Shown: piece after piece, positions 45,809 to 55,510 of the stretch
Numbering within the stretch: position 1 is the first letter of the stretch
Layout: the number at the start of each line of letters is the position of its first letter
Assembly: GCF_015751905.1 (NCBI RefSeq)
Contig: NZ_JADOUF010000001.1
Coordinates: forward strand, 1,860,001 to 1,924,000
Direction of reading: 5' to 3'
DNA: 64,000 nt
DNA from: Longispora fulva
GTDB taxonomy: Bacteria; Actinomycetota; Actinomycetes; Mycobacteriales; Micromonosporaceae
The notes under the pieces: generated by a model
What the model was told of the DNA's origin: nothing
The model's input: only the letters and a program-made list of their open reading frames with translations
Database searches by the model: none
Program-made: the position numbers and the translations under genes

Positions 45809-47758
45809 ATGCGCGACCGTTGGAACGACGCCGAGGCCCCCGCCGACCCCCTGGGCCAGTGCGTGTACGGCTCGCGGCTGCTCGGCGCCGAACCGGGCCT
45901 CGTCCTGCACGGCGGCGGCAACACCTCGGTGAAGACCACGACCACGGACCTCGACGGCTCCGAGGTCGAGGTGCTGCACGTCAAGGGCAGCGGCTGGAAC
46001 CTGGCCACCATCGAACCGGCCGGATTCGCCCCACTGCGGATGGCGCGGCTCCGCGAGCTGCTGACCCTGCCGGCGCTGAGCGACCCGGACATGATGAACG
46101 CGCTGCGCTGCTCGTCCCTGGACGCCGGCGCGCCTGACCCGAGCGTCGAGTCGCTGCTGCACGCGCTGCTGCCGTACCCGGCGGTGCTGCACAGCCACGC
46201 CGACGCGCTGATCGCGTGGACGAACCAGCCGGACGGGGCGGCCCGGGTGCGCGAGCTGTTCGGGAAGGCCGTGGTGGTCGTGCCGTACGTGATGCCGGGG
46301 TTCGACCTGGCCCGGCGGTGCGCGGACACCGTCCTCGACGAGCTCACCGACGAGACCGTGGGCATCGTGCTACTCAACCACGGGCTGTTCACGTTCGGCG
46401 CGGACACCCGCGAGGCCTACCGGCGCCACGTGGACCTGATCAGCCGGATCGAGGCGGCGCTGCCCGTGCCCCCGGTGTCCGACTCCCCCGCGCCGGAGTT
46501 CCCGGCCCTGGAGCAGGCCCGGCTGCGGGCCGAGCTGTCCGGGCTGGTCGGCGCGCCGGTGATCCTCCGCCGGCACGAGGACCCGGCGGTGCGGGCGTTC
46601 GTCGAGCACCCGGAGCTGGCGGCGCTGGCCGGCCGGGGGCCGCTCACCCCCGACCACGTGATCCGGACCAAGCGGGTGCCGCTGGTGGGCCGCGACCTCG
46701 ACGGCTACACCCGCGACTACCGGGCGTACTTCGCGGCGAACGCCGACCGGCGGGGCACGGAACTGACCATGCTCGACCCGGCGCCCCGGGTGCTCCTCGA
46801 TCGCGCGTTCGGGCTGCTCACGGCTGGGCGGCGGGCGGCGGACGCGCAGATCGCCGCCGACATCTACCGGCACACCGTGGCCGTGATCGGCCAGGCCGAA
46901 CAGCTCGACGGGTACCGGGCGCTGCCGGCCCCGGACATCTTCGACGTGGAGTACTGGGACCTGGAGCAGGCCAAGTTGCGCATGGCGGGCGCGCCGGCCG
47001 AGTTCACGGGCGAGGTCGCGCTGGTCACCGGGGCCGCGTCGGGCATCGGCCGGGCCTGTGCGGAGGCTCTGCTGGCCCGGGGTGCCGCCGTGCTGGCCGT
47101 GGACGTCGACCCGGGCGTGTCCGACCTGTTCGCCGGGTCCGACCGGCTCGGCGTCCTCGCCGACGTGACCGACGCCGACGCCCTGGCCGCGGCGGTCGCC
47201 GCCGGGGTCGACCGGTTCGGCGGGATCGACATGGTCGTCGCCTCGGCCGGGGTGTTCCCGGCCAGCCGGCCCCTGGCCGACTGGGACCAGGCGGAGTGGC
47301 GGCGCACGATGGCCGTCAACGCCGACGCGACCGCAGCACTGTTCGCGCTGGTCCATCCCTATCTGGCGCTCGCGCCCCGGGGCGGGCGGGTCGTGCTGGT
47401 CGCGTCGAAGAACGTGCCGGCGCCGGGGCCGGGTGCCGCGGCGTACTCGGCGTCGAAGGCCGCCGCGACCCAGCTCGCCCGGATCGCGGCCCTGGAGTGG
47501 GCAGCCGACGGGATCCGGGTCAACCTGGTGCACCCCGACGCGGTGTTCGACACCGGCCTGTGGAGCCCGGAGCTGCTGGCCCAGCGGGCGGCGCACTACG
47601 GGATGACCGTGCAGGCGTACCGGCGGCGCAACCTGCTGGGCACGGAACTGACCAGCGCCCGGGTCGGGGCGCTGGTCGCGACGATGTGTTCCGACGTCTT
47701 CTCCGGCACGACCGGGACGCAGGTGCCGATCGACGGCGGCAACGAGCGGGTGATCTGA
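45809..47758 (+). CDS. Bifunctional class II aldolase / short-chain dehydrogenase
   Basis: 649 residues, two enzymes. Residues 1-about 400 are a class II aldolase like rhamnulose-1-phosphate aldolase: phosphate loop LHGGGNTSVKTT, Zn ligands in AVLHSHADAL and a His in VLLNHGLFTFG. From about residue 405 an SDR follows: VALVTGAASGIGRACAEALL (cofactor) and YSASKAA (catalytic Tyr, Lys). The aldolase should split a 1-phospho-ketose into DHAP and an aldehyde, which the SDR reduces or oxidises. Divergent from mtnA by 98 bp: 5-deoxyribulose-1-phosphate or methylthioribulose-1-phosphate are candidate substrates; L-rhamnulose-1-phosphate is the textbook one. A hairpin ends the transcript. Confidence 0.92.
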   Translation: MRDRWNDAEAPADPLGQCVYGSRLLGAEPGLVLHGGGNTSVKTTTTDLDGSEVEVLHVKGSGWNLATIEPAGFAPLRMARLRELLTLPALSDPDMMNALRCSSLDAGAPDPSVESLLHALLPYPAVLHSHADALIAWTNQPDGAARVRELFGKAVVVVPYVMPGFDLARRCADTVLDELTDETVGIVLLNHGLFTFGADTREAYRRHVDLISRIEAALPVPPVSDSPAPEFPALEQARLRAELSGLVGAPVILRRHEDPAVRAFVEHPELAALAGRGPLTPDHVIRTKRVPLVGRDLDGYTRDYRAYFAANADRRGTELTMLDPAPRVLLDRAFGLLTAGRRAADAQIAADIYRHTVAVIGQAEQLDGYRALPAPDIFDVEYWDLEQAKLRMAGAPAEFTGEVALVTGAASGIGRACAEALLARGAAVLAVDVDPGVSDLFAGSDRLGVLADVTDADALAAAVAAGVDRFGGIDMVVASAGVFPASRPLADWDQAEWRRTMAVNADATAALFALVHPYLALAPRGGRVVLVASKNVPAPGPGAAAYSASKAAATQLARIAALEWAADGIRVNLVHPDAVFDTGLWSPELLAQRAAHYGMTVQAYRRRNLLGTELTSARVGALVATMCSDVFSGTTGTQVPIDGGNERVI

Positions 47759-47759
47759 C

Positions 47760-47789
47760 GGGGCGGGGCGACCGGAGCCGCCCCGCCCC
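47760..47789. terminator. Bidirectional terminator hairpin
   Basis: GGGGCGGGGCG (47760-47770) pairs perfectly with CGCCCCGCCCC (47779-47789) around 8 nt, between the convergent aldolase fusion and Asp-box genes (stops at 47758 and 47796). Confidence 0.85.
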
Positions 47790-47795
47790 TCGTCA

Positions 47796-49013
47796 CTAGC
47801 TGACGCCGCCGCCCGGCTCCAGGGCGAGGCCCAGGTACATCGCCGACGGGTACTTCGGGTTGAACGCGATCGCGTTGAGGCCGTGGTAACCGTTGTGCGT
47901 CTTGGTGAGCGACGCGGTGGTGCTGTCGTACCTGAACAGGTCGGTGCCGTAGTTCTGGTAGCTCGTGCCGTACACGAAGTACAGGACGTTGGCGTCCGAC
48001 GCGCTCGGGTACAGCGGGGTGCCGTTGATCAGCGTGATCTGGCCCGGCACGTGGTGCACGATCGCCGGGTCGAAGGTGAGCCCGCCGTCGGTGGACCTGC
48101 GGATCTGCCGGCCCTCGTCACCGTCGGAGGTGGCCTGGCTGACGTCGATGCTCTGCACGTACACGACGTTGGAGTCGACCGGGGAGATCGCCACCGACAT
48201 CGCGTTGACGCCGTACGCGCTGTTGGGGTGGGTGGTCTCGTCGTAGGCGACCTTGGTCCAGGTCACGCCGCCGTCGAAGGTGGTCTCCACGCCCTCGGAC
48301 ATGGTGCCGGCGACCGCGTGCAGCGGGTTCTTCTTGTCGAAGGCCATCTCGTAGACGTACACGCCCCAGGGCATGGTGCCGCCCGGGATCTTGACGCCGC
48401 TGGTGGCCCAGGTCGCGCCGCCGTCGGTGGACTCGAAGATCTGGCCGTCCTTGCGCGCGCCGTACACGTGCAGGCCGTTGTTCGGGTCGGTGCCGACGCC
48501 GACGAGGCCGGAGCCGCCCTCGATCGGCGGGTTGGCCACGGTCGGGTCGGTGTAGGACGTGACCGTGGTGCCGCTGACCTTGTAGAACGCGCCGTCGCCG
48601 CCCTGCGACCACAGGTAGGCCCGGCCGCCCTTGGCCGCCGTCGTCTTGTTCAGGTAGCCGTTGGGCAGCGTGGTCAGGGCCGTCCAGGTGCAGCCGGCGT
48701 TGGTGGACCGGTACAGGGTCCTGGTGGTGACGTGGGTGGTGTTGTTGAGGACCTCCTGCACGGACAGCAGGGTGTTCGCGGTGTCCAGGGCCACGAGCCC
48801 GTAGGTGTACGTCACCGGGGCGGGCGTCCCGGTCGTCGCGTGCAGGGTCGCGCCTTCGTCGGTGGTGTAGGTGAGGGCGCCGGGGCCGTTCACCGTGGCA
48901 CACGTCGGGTTGATCGTCCAGGTGGTGGCCGCTGTGGCGGTCGCCCCCGTCATGGACAGGGTCGCCACGGTCGCGGTCAGCGCCGTGAACAGCCCGGTTG
49001 CGAGCTTGCGCAT
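47796..49013 (-). CDS. Secreted Asp-box (BNR) beta-propeller protein
   Basis: 405 residues from ATG 49013. Signal peptide MRKLATGLFTALTATVATLS, cleavage near ATA-AT. At least four Asp-box motifs (S-x-D/N-x-G-x-T-W/F): STNAGCTW, STDGGATW, TFDGGVTW and STDGGLTF, which mark blades of a sialidase- or VPS10-like beta-propeller. The Arg triad of true sialidases is not visible, so a binding or structural role, or another glycan-active function, is more likely. The gene sits alone, convergent with the aldolase fusion. Confidence 0.85.
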   Translation of the reverse strand: MRKLATGLFTALTATVATLSMTGATATAATTWTINPTCATVNGPGALTYTTDEGATLHATTGTPAPVTYTYGLVALDTANTLLSVQEVLNNTTHVTTRTLYRSTNAGCTWTALTTLPNGYLNKTTAAKGGRAYLWSQGGDGAFYKVSGTTVTSYTDPTVANPPIEGGSGLVGVGTDPNNGLHVYGARKDGQIFESTDGGATWATSGVKIPGGTMPWGVYVYEMAFDKKNPLHAVAGTMSEGVETTFDGGVTWTKVAYDETTHPNSAYGVNAMSVAISPVDSNVVYVQSIDVSQATSDGDEGRQIRRSTDGGLTFDPAIVHHVPGQITLINGTPLYPSASDANVLYFVYGTSYQNYGTDLFRYDSTTASLTKTHNGYHGLNAIAFNPKYPSAMYLGLALEPGGGVS

Positions 49014-49239
49014 GATCTTCGTACTCCCAGGTGAGAGGGTGACTGAGAACCTCTCCATCCTTGATCAACTAGCGCCCGCGAAGATCCTTTAGGGACTGTG
49101 AGAGATCTCAAACATTTACCTGGACCTACAAGTAAACCGGATCCCTTCTTTCATGATCATCAATGGTCCGGGTCTCGGCGGCCCGGCGAAAGGGGCGGAT
49201 CGGCGGCGCGCGGCCCAGCCCGCGTGTGATCCTGGTGCG

Positions 49240-50358
49240 GTGATCGTCGTGATGGCGCTGTCGTGGCTGCTCACAGCGGTACTGGCCGTGAGCGTGCTGG
49301 TGGTCGCCACCGCCCGGATCCCGGTCCGGCTGATCATCCTGAGCGCCCTGCTCGACCGGTACGGCCTGTACCTGATCCCCCTCGGCCTGCTGGCTCTGGT
49401 CCTCGCCGGGTGGGCGTACGCGGGCGGAGCCCGGATCACCGGCTCACTGGCCGCCCTGGTGGCCTGCGCGGCGGTGGTCGCCGGCGTGGTCCTGTTGGCT
49501 TCGGCGCTGCGGGCCGCCCGTCGCGCCGGGGCGCGGCTGTCGCTTCGGCGGTACGTCGCCGGCGGGCGTAACGAGGGCCGCCCCGTGCAGGAGCGCAGCG
49601 TCGAGTACCGCGAGGGCCTGCCGCTGGACGTGAAGCTGCCCGCTGGCCCGGCGGCCGGCCCGTACCCGGCCGTCATCTGGGTGCACGGCGGCGGCTGGAA
49701 CGAGGGCGACCGCGGTGAGGCGCCCCTGTGGCACCGCTGGCTCAACGAGCGCGGCTACGCGGTCTTCGCGATCGAGTACCGACTGGCCCCGCCGCCCCGC
49801 TGGGACCAGGCTCCCGAGGACGTGCGCGCCGCGGTGGCCTGGGTCCGCGCGCACGCCGCCGAGTACGGGGTCGACCCCGGGCGGGTGATGCTCGCCGGCG
49901 GTTCGGCCGGCGGAAACCTGGCCCTGCTCGCCGCCTACACCACCCCCGACGTACGGGCCGTCGCCGCCTTCTACCCGCCGACCGACATCGCCGAGGCGTG
50001 GCGGGACACCGGGTTTCCGCCGGTGCGCGTCATGGCCGAGAACTACACCGGCGGCACACCCGTCGAGGTGCCCGACCGTTACCGGGCGGCGTCCCCCGTC
50101 ACGCACGTGCGTCCCGGGCTGCCACCCACCCTGTTGATGCACGGCGATCGCGACCACGTCGCCCCGTACGCCGGCTCCCCGCGCCTCGCCCGCCTGCTCG
50201 GCGAGGCGGGAGTGCCACACCGCCTGGTCAGGCTGCCGTTCGCCGAGCACGTGTTCGACTTCTCCTGGGGCGCGTGGTCCACGCAGATCTGCCGGCACGT
50301 GTTCGCCGAGTTCCTGGACGAGCACTCTCCTCCCCACGCCGGTCCCGCCGGCCACTGA
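49240..50358 (+). CDS. Membrane-anchored alpha/beta hydrolase (HSL type)
   Basis: 372 residues from GTG 49240; an ATG at 49153 is open but its extension is not membrane-like. Three hydrophobic spans occupy the first 110 residues (LSWLLTAVLAVSVLVVATAR, YGLYLIPLGLLALVLAGWAY, LAALVACAAVVAGVVLLASA). The hydrolase domain has the oxyanion motif WVHGGGWN, the nucleophile in GGSAGGNLAL, Asp in HGDRDHVAPY and His in FAEHVFDF. This is the hormone-sensitive-lipase group of carboxylesterases. The active site should lie outside or inside depending on topology, which I cannot fix. Substrate unknown. Confidence 0.85.
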   Translation: MIVVMALSWLLTAVLAVSVLVVATARIPVRLIILSALLDRYGLYLIPLGLLALVLAGWAYAGGARITGSLAALVACAAVVAGVVLLASALRAARRAGARLSLRRYVAGGRNEGRPVQERSVEYREGLPLDVKLPAGPAAGPYPAVIWVHGGGWNEGDRGEAPLWHRWLNERGYAVFAIEYRLAPPPRWDQAPEDVRAAVAWVRAHAAEYGVDPGRVMLAGGSAGGNLALLAAYTTPDVRAVAAFYPPTDIAEAWRDTGFPPVRVMAENYTGGTPVEVPDRYRAASPVTHVRPGLPPTLLMHGDRDHVAPYAGSPRLARLLGEAGVPHRLVRLPFAEHVFDFSWGAWSTQICRHVFAEFLDEHSPPHAGPAGH

Positions 50359-50385
50359 TCAGGGCAGGTGCCGCCTGGCCTCTTG

Positions 50386-52371
50386 TCAGCCCGTGGTCAG
50401 GGTGACGTCGTCGAGGACGAAGCTGGTCTGCAGATCGTCGTCCTCGGTCCCGGTGAACGCCAGGGTCACGGTCGCGCCCGCCAGCGCCGACACGTCCACG
50501 GAGTGCCGGACGTAGCCGAACCGGGCGTCGAGGTCGCTGTGGCTGGCCACGGTCTGACCGCCCAGCGTGACCGTCAGGCGGTCATCGGCGGCGTGTCGCC
50601 ACTCGAACGTGTCGACGTGCAGGAAGTACACCAACGTCGCCGTGCAGCCGGGCGCGATCCTGACCTGCTGGGACAGCTGTTCGGTACCGGCCTCGCCGGT
50701 CCCGTTCAGCCAGGCGACCCGGTGGCCGGCGTGCGGGCGTCGCAGGAGGAAGTGGCCGATCGCGTCGGTGTCCCCGGCCCAGGGCGCGGTGCCGTCCTCG
50801 AAGCCGGGGTTGCCGACGAGTTGCCGGGCGATGCAGCCACGGGTGGTCCAGGTGAACGTCGCCGCGCCCTGGTCTCCGCCGGGATCGGTGGCCGTCACGG
50901 TGACGGTCGAGGTGCCGGCCTCCGTCGGCGTGCCCGAGATCAGGCCGGTCGACGCGGCGATCGCCAGGCCGGCGGGCAGGCCGGTCGCGGCGTACGTGAG
51001 CGGGTCGCCCTGCGGATCCGACGCCTGAACCTGCAGGGACGTGGCCGTGCCGACCGGCGAATCCTGGTCGGCCGGCCGGGTCACGGTCGGGGTGGGTTCC
51101 GCCACGTACAGCAGCCGGTTGGGCGAGCCGGCGCCGACGTCGGTGAGCACGTCGCGGGTCGCGACGGCGACGAGCTGGTCGCGGGCCTGGGCCATGGTGA
51201 GCGCCGGGTTGTCGTGCAGGGCGAGCGCGACCTGGCCGGTGGCCAGCGGCGCGGCGAACGACGTGCCGTAGAAGTGCTCGACGGTGGCGGTGTCGCTGCC
51301 GGGCGCCGCACCGGTCACGTCGGCCCCGGGGGCGAACGCCGTCACGCACGGCCCGTAGCTCGACGCGTTGGCGATCGTGTTGCGCGCGTCGGTGCGGTCG
51401 GTGGCGGCCATGATGATCGCGCGCGGGTCCTTGGGCGAGTTCTGGCAGTCGCCCCTGTTGAAGTTGCCGGCGATCAGCACCAGGATCAGCCCGCCGTCGA
51501 TCATGCCCTTGGCCGCGTCGTCCATCGCCTGGTCGCCGTTGCCGCCGCCGCTCTGGATGCTCAGGTTCACCACGGCCGGCCGCACGGCGTGCGCGGCGGT
51601 CCAGTCCATGCCGTCGACGATCTCGTCGGTGGAGGCGGAGTTGTCGCAGTGCAGGATGCGGACCGCGTGCAGGGTGGCCTTCTTCGCCACCCCGAAGGTC
51701 TTCCCGCCGACGTGGCTGGCGACGAACGTGCCGTGCCCGGCGCAGTCGTTCGTGCCGTTGCCGTCGTTGATCGCGGTGTACTCCCCCGTCGCCCGGCCCT
51801 CGAACTCCGCGTGGCTGGCCCGGATGCCGGAGTCCACCACGTACACGTCGGTGCCGGCCGCGTCGCCCGGGTAGGTGTAGCTCCCGTCGAGGGGCAGGTG
51901 GCGCTGGTCGACCCGGTCGAGGTGCCACGGGGGGTCAGGTTGAGCGCCCCGTTGGTAAGGCTGTTCCATCCGGTGCGTGCGGACCGACTGGACGTACGCG
52001 ACCGTCGGGTCGGCCCGCAGCCGGGCGAGGGCGTCGGGCGGCAGGTCGGCGGAGAAGCCGCGCAGCGCGGACGTGTACCGCCGCAGGACCGTGCCGCCGG
52101 CCGCCCGGGTGGTGGCCAGCGGGCCGGCCAGCGCCTGTTGCGGGTCGGAGCGGGGGCCGCCCTTGTCGGGGCGGCGCAGGACGACGACGTAGCGGCCGGG
52201 GACCTCGCCGGACTCGGCCCGCAGGAGCGGCGCGATTCCGCCGGGGCGGGCCGTGTCCTCCGACGCGGTGGACGGCGGGGTGGTGTGGCCGGGTGCGGCT
52301 GAGGCCGGGGTCGCGGCGAGGCCGACGGACACGGCCAGGGCGGCGACGCCGGCGCGCAACAGGACAGTCAT
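50386..52371 (-). CDS. Secreted subtilisin-family serine protease (S8) with C-terminal modules
   Basis: 661 residues from ATG 52371, behind GGGGAG. Signal peptide to about residue 25 (ASA-AP). Residues 58-130 resemble the I9 propeptide ([34 protein letters not shown]). Catalytic triad Asp180 (VYVVDSGI), His213 ([10 protein letters not shown]) and Ser371 ([11 protein letters not shown]), with oxyanion Asn303. An Ig-like domain ([20 protein letters not shown]) and a jelly-roll module follow the protease domain. It is probably a scavenging exoprotease. Divergent from the aminotransferase gene. Confidence 0.94.
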   Translation of the reverse strand: MTVLLRAGVAALAVSVGLAATPASAAPGHTTPPSTASEDTARPGGIAPLLRAESGEVPGRYVVVLRRPDKGGPRSDPQQALAGPLATTRAAGGTVLRRYTSALRGFSADLPPDALARLRADPTVAYVQSVRTHRMEQPYQRGAQPDPPWHLDRVDQRHLPLDGSYTYPGDAAGTDVYVVDSGIRASHAEFEGRATGEYTAINDGNGTNDCAGHGTFVASHVGGKTFGVAKKATLHAVRILHCDNSASTDEIVDGMDWTAAHAVRPAVVNLSIQSGGGNGDQAMDDAAKGMIDGGLILVLIAGNFNRGDCQNSPKDPRAIIMAATDRTDARNTIANASSYGPCVTAFAPGADVTGAAPGSDTATVEHFYGTSFAAPLATGQVALALHDNPALTMAQARDQLVAVATRDVLTDVGAGSPNRLLYVAEPTPTVTRPADQDSPVGTATSLQVQASDPQGDPLTYAATGLPAGLAIAASTGLISGTPTEAGTSTVTVTATDPGGDQGAATFTWTTRGCIARQLVGNPGFEDGTAPWAGDTDAIGHFLLRRPHAGHRVAWLNGTGEAGTEQLSQQVRIAPGCTATLVYFLHVDTFEWRHAADDRLTVTLGGQTVASHSDLDARFGYVRHSVDVSALAGATVTLAFTGTEDDDLQTSFVLDDVTLTTG

Positions 52372-52487
52372 GTCTCCCCTATCAGGTCGATGCCTAGGAG
52401 ACCGTATCTCATGGAATATTGGTAAATGCCCTAAATGGTGCTCGCGGCTCCTCGCGCCGGGTCGCCCACCCGTGACGCTCCGTCTCC

Positions 52488-52493
52488 TAGACT
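52488..52493 (+). promoter_or_regulatory. Possible -10 element TAGACT
   Basis: TAGACT lies 36 nt before the aminotransferase ATG (52530). It is the same distance and wording class as the other TAGNNT elements here. Confidence 0.35.
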
Positions 52494-52529
52494 GCTGGGG
52501 ACGCGCACCCGGCACCGAAGGGGTCACCG

Positions 52530-53873
52530 ATGACCGATTCCGCCTACCGCGACGACCGCGCCCACGTCTTCCACTCCTGGTCGGCGCAACGCGCCCTCAC
52601 TCCGACCGTGCTGGCCGGCGGCGAGGGCTCCTGGTTCTGGGACGGCGAGGGACGCCGCTATCTGGACTTCTCCTCGCAGCTGGTCAATCTGAACCTGGGC
52701 CACCAGCACCCCAGGGTGGTGGCCGCGATCCAGGAGCAGGCCGCGAAGCTGTGCACCGTCGCGCCGACGTTCGCCAACGACGCGCGCAGCGAGGCAGCCC
52801 GGCTGATCGCCGAGGTCGCGCCCGGGGACCTGTCGCACGTGTTCTTCACCAACGGCGGCACCGAGGCCGTCGAGCACGCGCTGCGGATGGCCCGGCTGAC
52901 CACCGGCCGGCACAAGATCCTCTCGGCGTACCGGTCCTATCACGGGGCGACCGCCGGGGCGATCACGCTCACCGGGGATCCGCGCCGCTGGGGCAGCGAG
53001 CCGAGCATCCCGGGCGTGGTGAGGTTCTTCGGGCCGTACCCGTACCGGTCGGCGTTTCACGCCACCACCGTGCGGGAGGAGTGCGACCGGGCGCTGGAGC
53101 ACCTCGAGCAGGTGTTCACCCTGGAGGGCCCGCACACGGTCGCCGCCGTGATCCTGGAGACCGTGGTCGGCACCAACGGCATCCTGGTGCCGCCGGACGG
53201 CTACCTGGCCGGCGTCCGCGACCTGTGCGACCGGTACGGGGCACTGCTGATCTGCGACGAGGTGATGAGCGGGTTCGGCAGGTGCGGCGAGTGGTTCGCG
53301 GCCGACCGGTGGGGCGTGGTCCCCGACCTGATCACGTTCGCCAAGGGCGTCAACTCCGGGTACGTGCCCCTCGGCGGCGTCGTCCTCGGCCCCCGCGTCT
53401 ACGAGGCGTTCGCCGAGCGGCCCTACCCGGGCGGGCTCACCTACTCCGGGCATCCCCTGGCCTGTGCGGCGGCCGTGGCGACCATCGGGGCGATGCGCGA
53501 CGAGGGCGTCCTGGAACGGGTCCGCGACCTGGGCTCCACGCTCATCGGGCCCCGGCTCGCGGAGATCGCCGCGCGGCACCCCAGCGTGGGCGACGTGCGC
53601 GGCCTCGGGTTCTTCTGGGCGATCGAGCTGGTCCGTGACCGCGACACCCGGGAGATGCTGGTGCCGTACAACGCCGCCGGGGCCGACGCCGCACCGATGG
53701 CGGAGCTGGTCGCGGCGTGCAAGGAGCGCGGGCTGTGGCCGTTCACGCACTTCAACCGGGTGCACGTGGTGCCGCCGTGCGTGACGTCGGAGGCGGATCT
53801 CGACACCGGGCTCGACATCCTCGACGAGGTGCTGACCCTGGCCGACCGGCACTACACCGGCAAGGAGGCGTAG
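52530..53873 (+). CDS. Class III PLP aminotransferase
   Basis: 447 residues. [20 protein letters not shown] and [20 protein letters not shown] are the PLP-binding blocks of class III (omega) transaminases, [20 protein letters not shown] holds the Asp that contacts PLP, and [16 protein letters not shown] carries the Schiff-base Lys. Related enzymes transaminate beta-alanine, taurine or other omega-amino acids with pyruvate. The pyrimidine-degradation operon lying 3 kb to the right makes beta-alanine, so a beta-alanine:pyruvate role is plausible though not adjacent. Monocistronic in appearance. Confidence 0.9.
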   Translation: MTDSAYRDDRAHVFHSWSAQRALTPTVLAGGEGSWFWDGEGRRYLDFSSQLVNLNLGHQHPRVVAAIQEQAAKLCTVAPTFANDARSEAARLIAEVAPGDLSHVFFTNGGTEAVEHALRMARLTTGRHKILSAYRSYHGATAGAITLTGDPRRWGSEPSIPGVVRFFGPYPYRSAFHATTVREECDRALEHLEQVFTLEGPHTVAAVILETVVGTNGILVPPDGYLAGVRDLCDRYGALLICDEVMSGFGRCGEWFAADRWGVVPDLITFAKGVNSGYVPLGGVVLGPRVYEAFAERPYPGGLTYSGHPLACAAAVATIGAMRDEGVLERVRDLGSTLIGPRLAEIAARHPSVGDVRGLGFFWAIELVRDRDTREMLVPYNAAGADAAPMAELVAACKERGLWPFTHFNRVHVVPPCVTSEADLDTGLDILDEVLTLADRHYTGKEA

Positions 53874-53893
53874 CGCGGCCGGCCCGCAGCCGG

Positions 53894-54226
53894 TCAGCGG
53901 CAGGTCACCGACCCGGACAGCGAGTGGGTGGCGTGGTTGACGTCGACGACCGTGACCGTGGCGCCCACCCGGACGCCCTCGACGCAGTCGCCCCACACGT
54001 AGTCCCCGTCGGGATGGACCGAGGTGGCGCCGTTCACGGCCCAGGTGACCGACAGCGGGGCCCAGCGGTTGTTCTCGAACTCGCAGTCGTAGGTCTTCAG
54101 GGACGAGGTGCAGACCACCCGGGTGGGCAGGACCGCGGCGTCGGCCTGGCCGGCGAGGGCGAGCCCACCGGCGGCGAGGGCCAGGACCGTCGCGGCCCGA
54201 GCGATGTTCCACAGTGCACCGGACAT
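53894..54226 (-). CDS. Small secreted protein, unknown
   Basis: 110 residues from ATG 54226, with GGAGG 8 nt upstream. Signal peptide MSGALWNIARAATVLALAAG, cleavage near ADA-AV. The mature part, about 75 residues, has four Cys (VVCTSSLKTYDCEF, YVWGDCVEG, SGSVTCR) that could form two disulphides, and a beta-rich pattern. No family recognised. Convergent with the aminotransferase gene. Confidence 0.78.
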   Translation of the reverse strand: MSGALWNIARAATVLALAAGGLALAGQADAAVLPTRVVCTSSLKTYDCEFENNRWAPLSVTWAVNGATSVHPDGDYVWGDCVEGVRVGATVTVVDVNHATHSLSGSVTCR

Positions 54227-54385
54227 GGACTGCCTCCGTTCACGCGCCGGGTCCACCACCTGGTCGGGGCCCGGTCGCGGCGCTGGACAGCCGGGCCCTG
54301 GCAGCCTAGGAGTCCACAGTGGCCGGAAACAGCCCGCCTGAACTGGCTACTGGTGCCGGCCCGCCGGGTCGCGTATAAGAGCGGG

Positions 54386-55510
54386 ATGACCGGACGACAA
54401 CGCGCTGAGGTGTTCATGGTGGTGGCCACCGGCTGCTACCGGCTGAGCCATGTCGTCGCAGGTCTGCTGCTGCTCGTCCAGGACGCGGTCGCCGGCCGGG
54501 CCACGCCCCGGGAGTACGTGATCTGCGCGGTCGGCGCGGTGTGGAGCGCGGCGCTGTTCGCGCACACCTGGCGGCGCGGCTGGTTCGCCACCGGCGCTGT
54601 GTGGACGGACGTGGCCCTGTGCGGACTGCTCGCGCCGGCCACCGCCGCGATCTGGCCGGCGGCGGTCAAGTTGCCGTGGGCGGTCCCGCTGGGCAACTCG
54701 GCCGCGGCGATCGTCGGGGTCCGCCTCCGGCCCGTACCGGCGGCACTCGTCGTGGCGGGGATCGCGGCCGTCGACTGTTTCGTGCTGTACCGCAGCGGGG
54801 TCGCCCCCGGCGGGGTGGCCGTGCACGCCAACTCCGTGATCTTCTCCGCCGTGCTGACCCGGGTCTTCTGGTGGTACCTGAGCCGCCAGGGCGAGCTCCT
54901 CGACGCCGCCACCCGCCGGGCCCTGGACGCCGAGGCGACCCGCAGCGCCGAGCGAGCCCGGTTCGCCGAGCGGGCGGCACAGTACCGCGCACTGCACGAC
55001 ACGGTGCTGTCCACGCTGACCGCGATCGCGCGGGGCGGGGTCGACGTCAACGCCGGCGCGGTGCGCGAACGCTGCGCCCGGGAGGCCGACTACCTGCGCC
55101 GCCTGCTGGTCCGGGGCGCGCAGGAGGACCCCGGCGGGCTCACCGAGCACCTGGAGCGAGTGATCCGGTCGGTGGAGTGCCTGGGTCTGCGGGTCGTCGC
55201 GCAGTACGGGGAGCTGCCAGGGGAGCTGCCCCCGGCCGTGGCCGCCGCGCTCGGCGAGGCCGCCGGGGAGGCGCTGAACAACGTGCTGCGGCACTCGGGT
55301 ACCCCCGAGGCGTGGGTCAGCGCCAGCGGCGGCGCCGGCGGGGTCGTCGTGACGGTGACCGACCGGGGTCGGGGTTTCGCCGCCGACGCGACCCCCGGGC
55401 TGGGGCTGCGCGCCTCCGTGCACGACCGGGTCGCCGAGGTCGGCGGTGGGGTGCGGATCGACAGCGCGCCCGGGGACGGCACCTGGGTCGAACTGCGGTG
55501 GCCGGCGTGA
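54386..55510 (+). CDS. Membrane sensor histidine kinase (NarL/DesK class)
   Basis: 374 residues from ATG 54386. The first 180 residues hold about five membrane spans (YVICAVGAVWSAALFAHTWR, TDVALCGLLAPATAAIWPAA, VPAALVVAGIAAVDCFVLYR). The kinase core has the phosphoacceptor His in YRALHDTVLSTLTAIA, the N-box Asn in GEALNNVLRHSG and the G-box DRGRGF...GLGLRASV. This is the HisKA_3 class that pairs with LuxR-type regulators. The stop overlaps the response-regulator start (GTGA), so they form one two-component system. Signal unknown; no periplasmic sensing domain. Confidence 0.92.
   Translation: MTGRQRAEVFMVVATGCYRLSHVVAGLLLLVQDAVAGRATPREYVICAVGAVWSAALFAHTWRRGWFATGAVWTDVALCGLLAPATAAIWPAAVKLPWAVPLGNSAAAIVGVRLRPVPAALVVAGIAAVDCFVLYRSGVAPGGVAVHANSVIFSAVLTRVFWWYLSRQGELLDAATRRALDAEATRSAERARFAERAAQYRALHDTVLSTLTAIARGGVDVNAGAVRERCAREADYLRRLLVRGAQEDPGGLTEHLERVIRSVECLGLRVVAQYGELPGELPPAVAAALGEAAGEALNNVLRHSGTPEAWVSASGGAGGVVVTVTDRGRGFAADATPGLGLRASVHDRVAEVGGGVRIDSAPGDGTWVELRWPA

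Noticed and set aside
49153-49239. The 29-codon N-terminal extension of the membrane hydrolase from ATG 49153
   Set aside because: It is polar and Arg/Gly-rich in front of the first membrane span, and has no ribosome site; GTG 49240 gives a normal membrane start.
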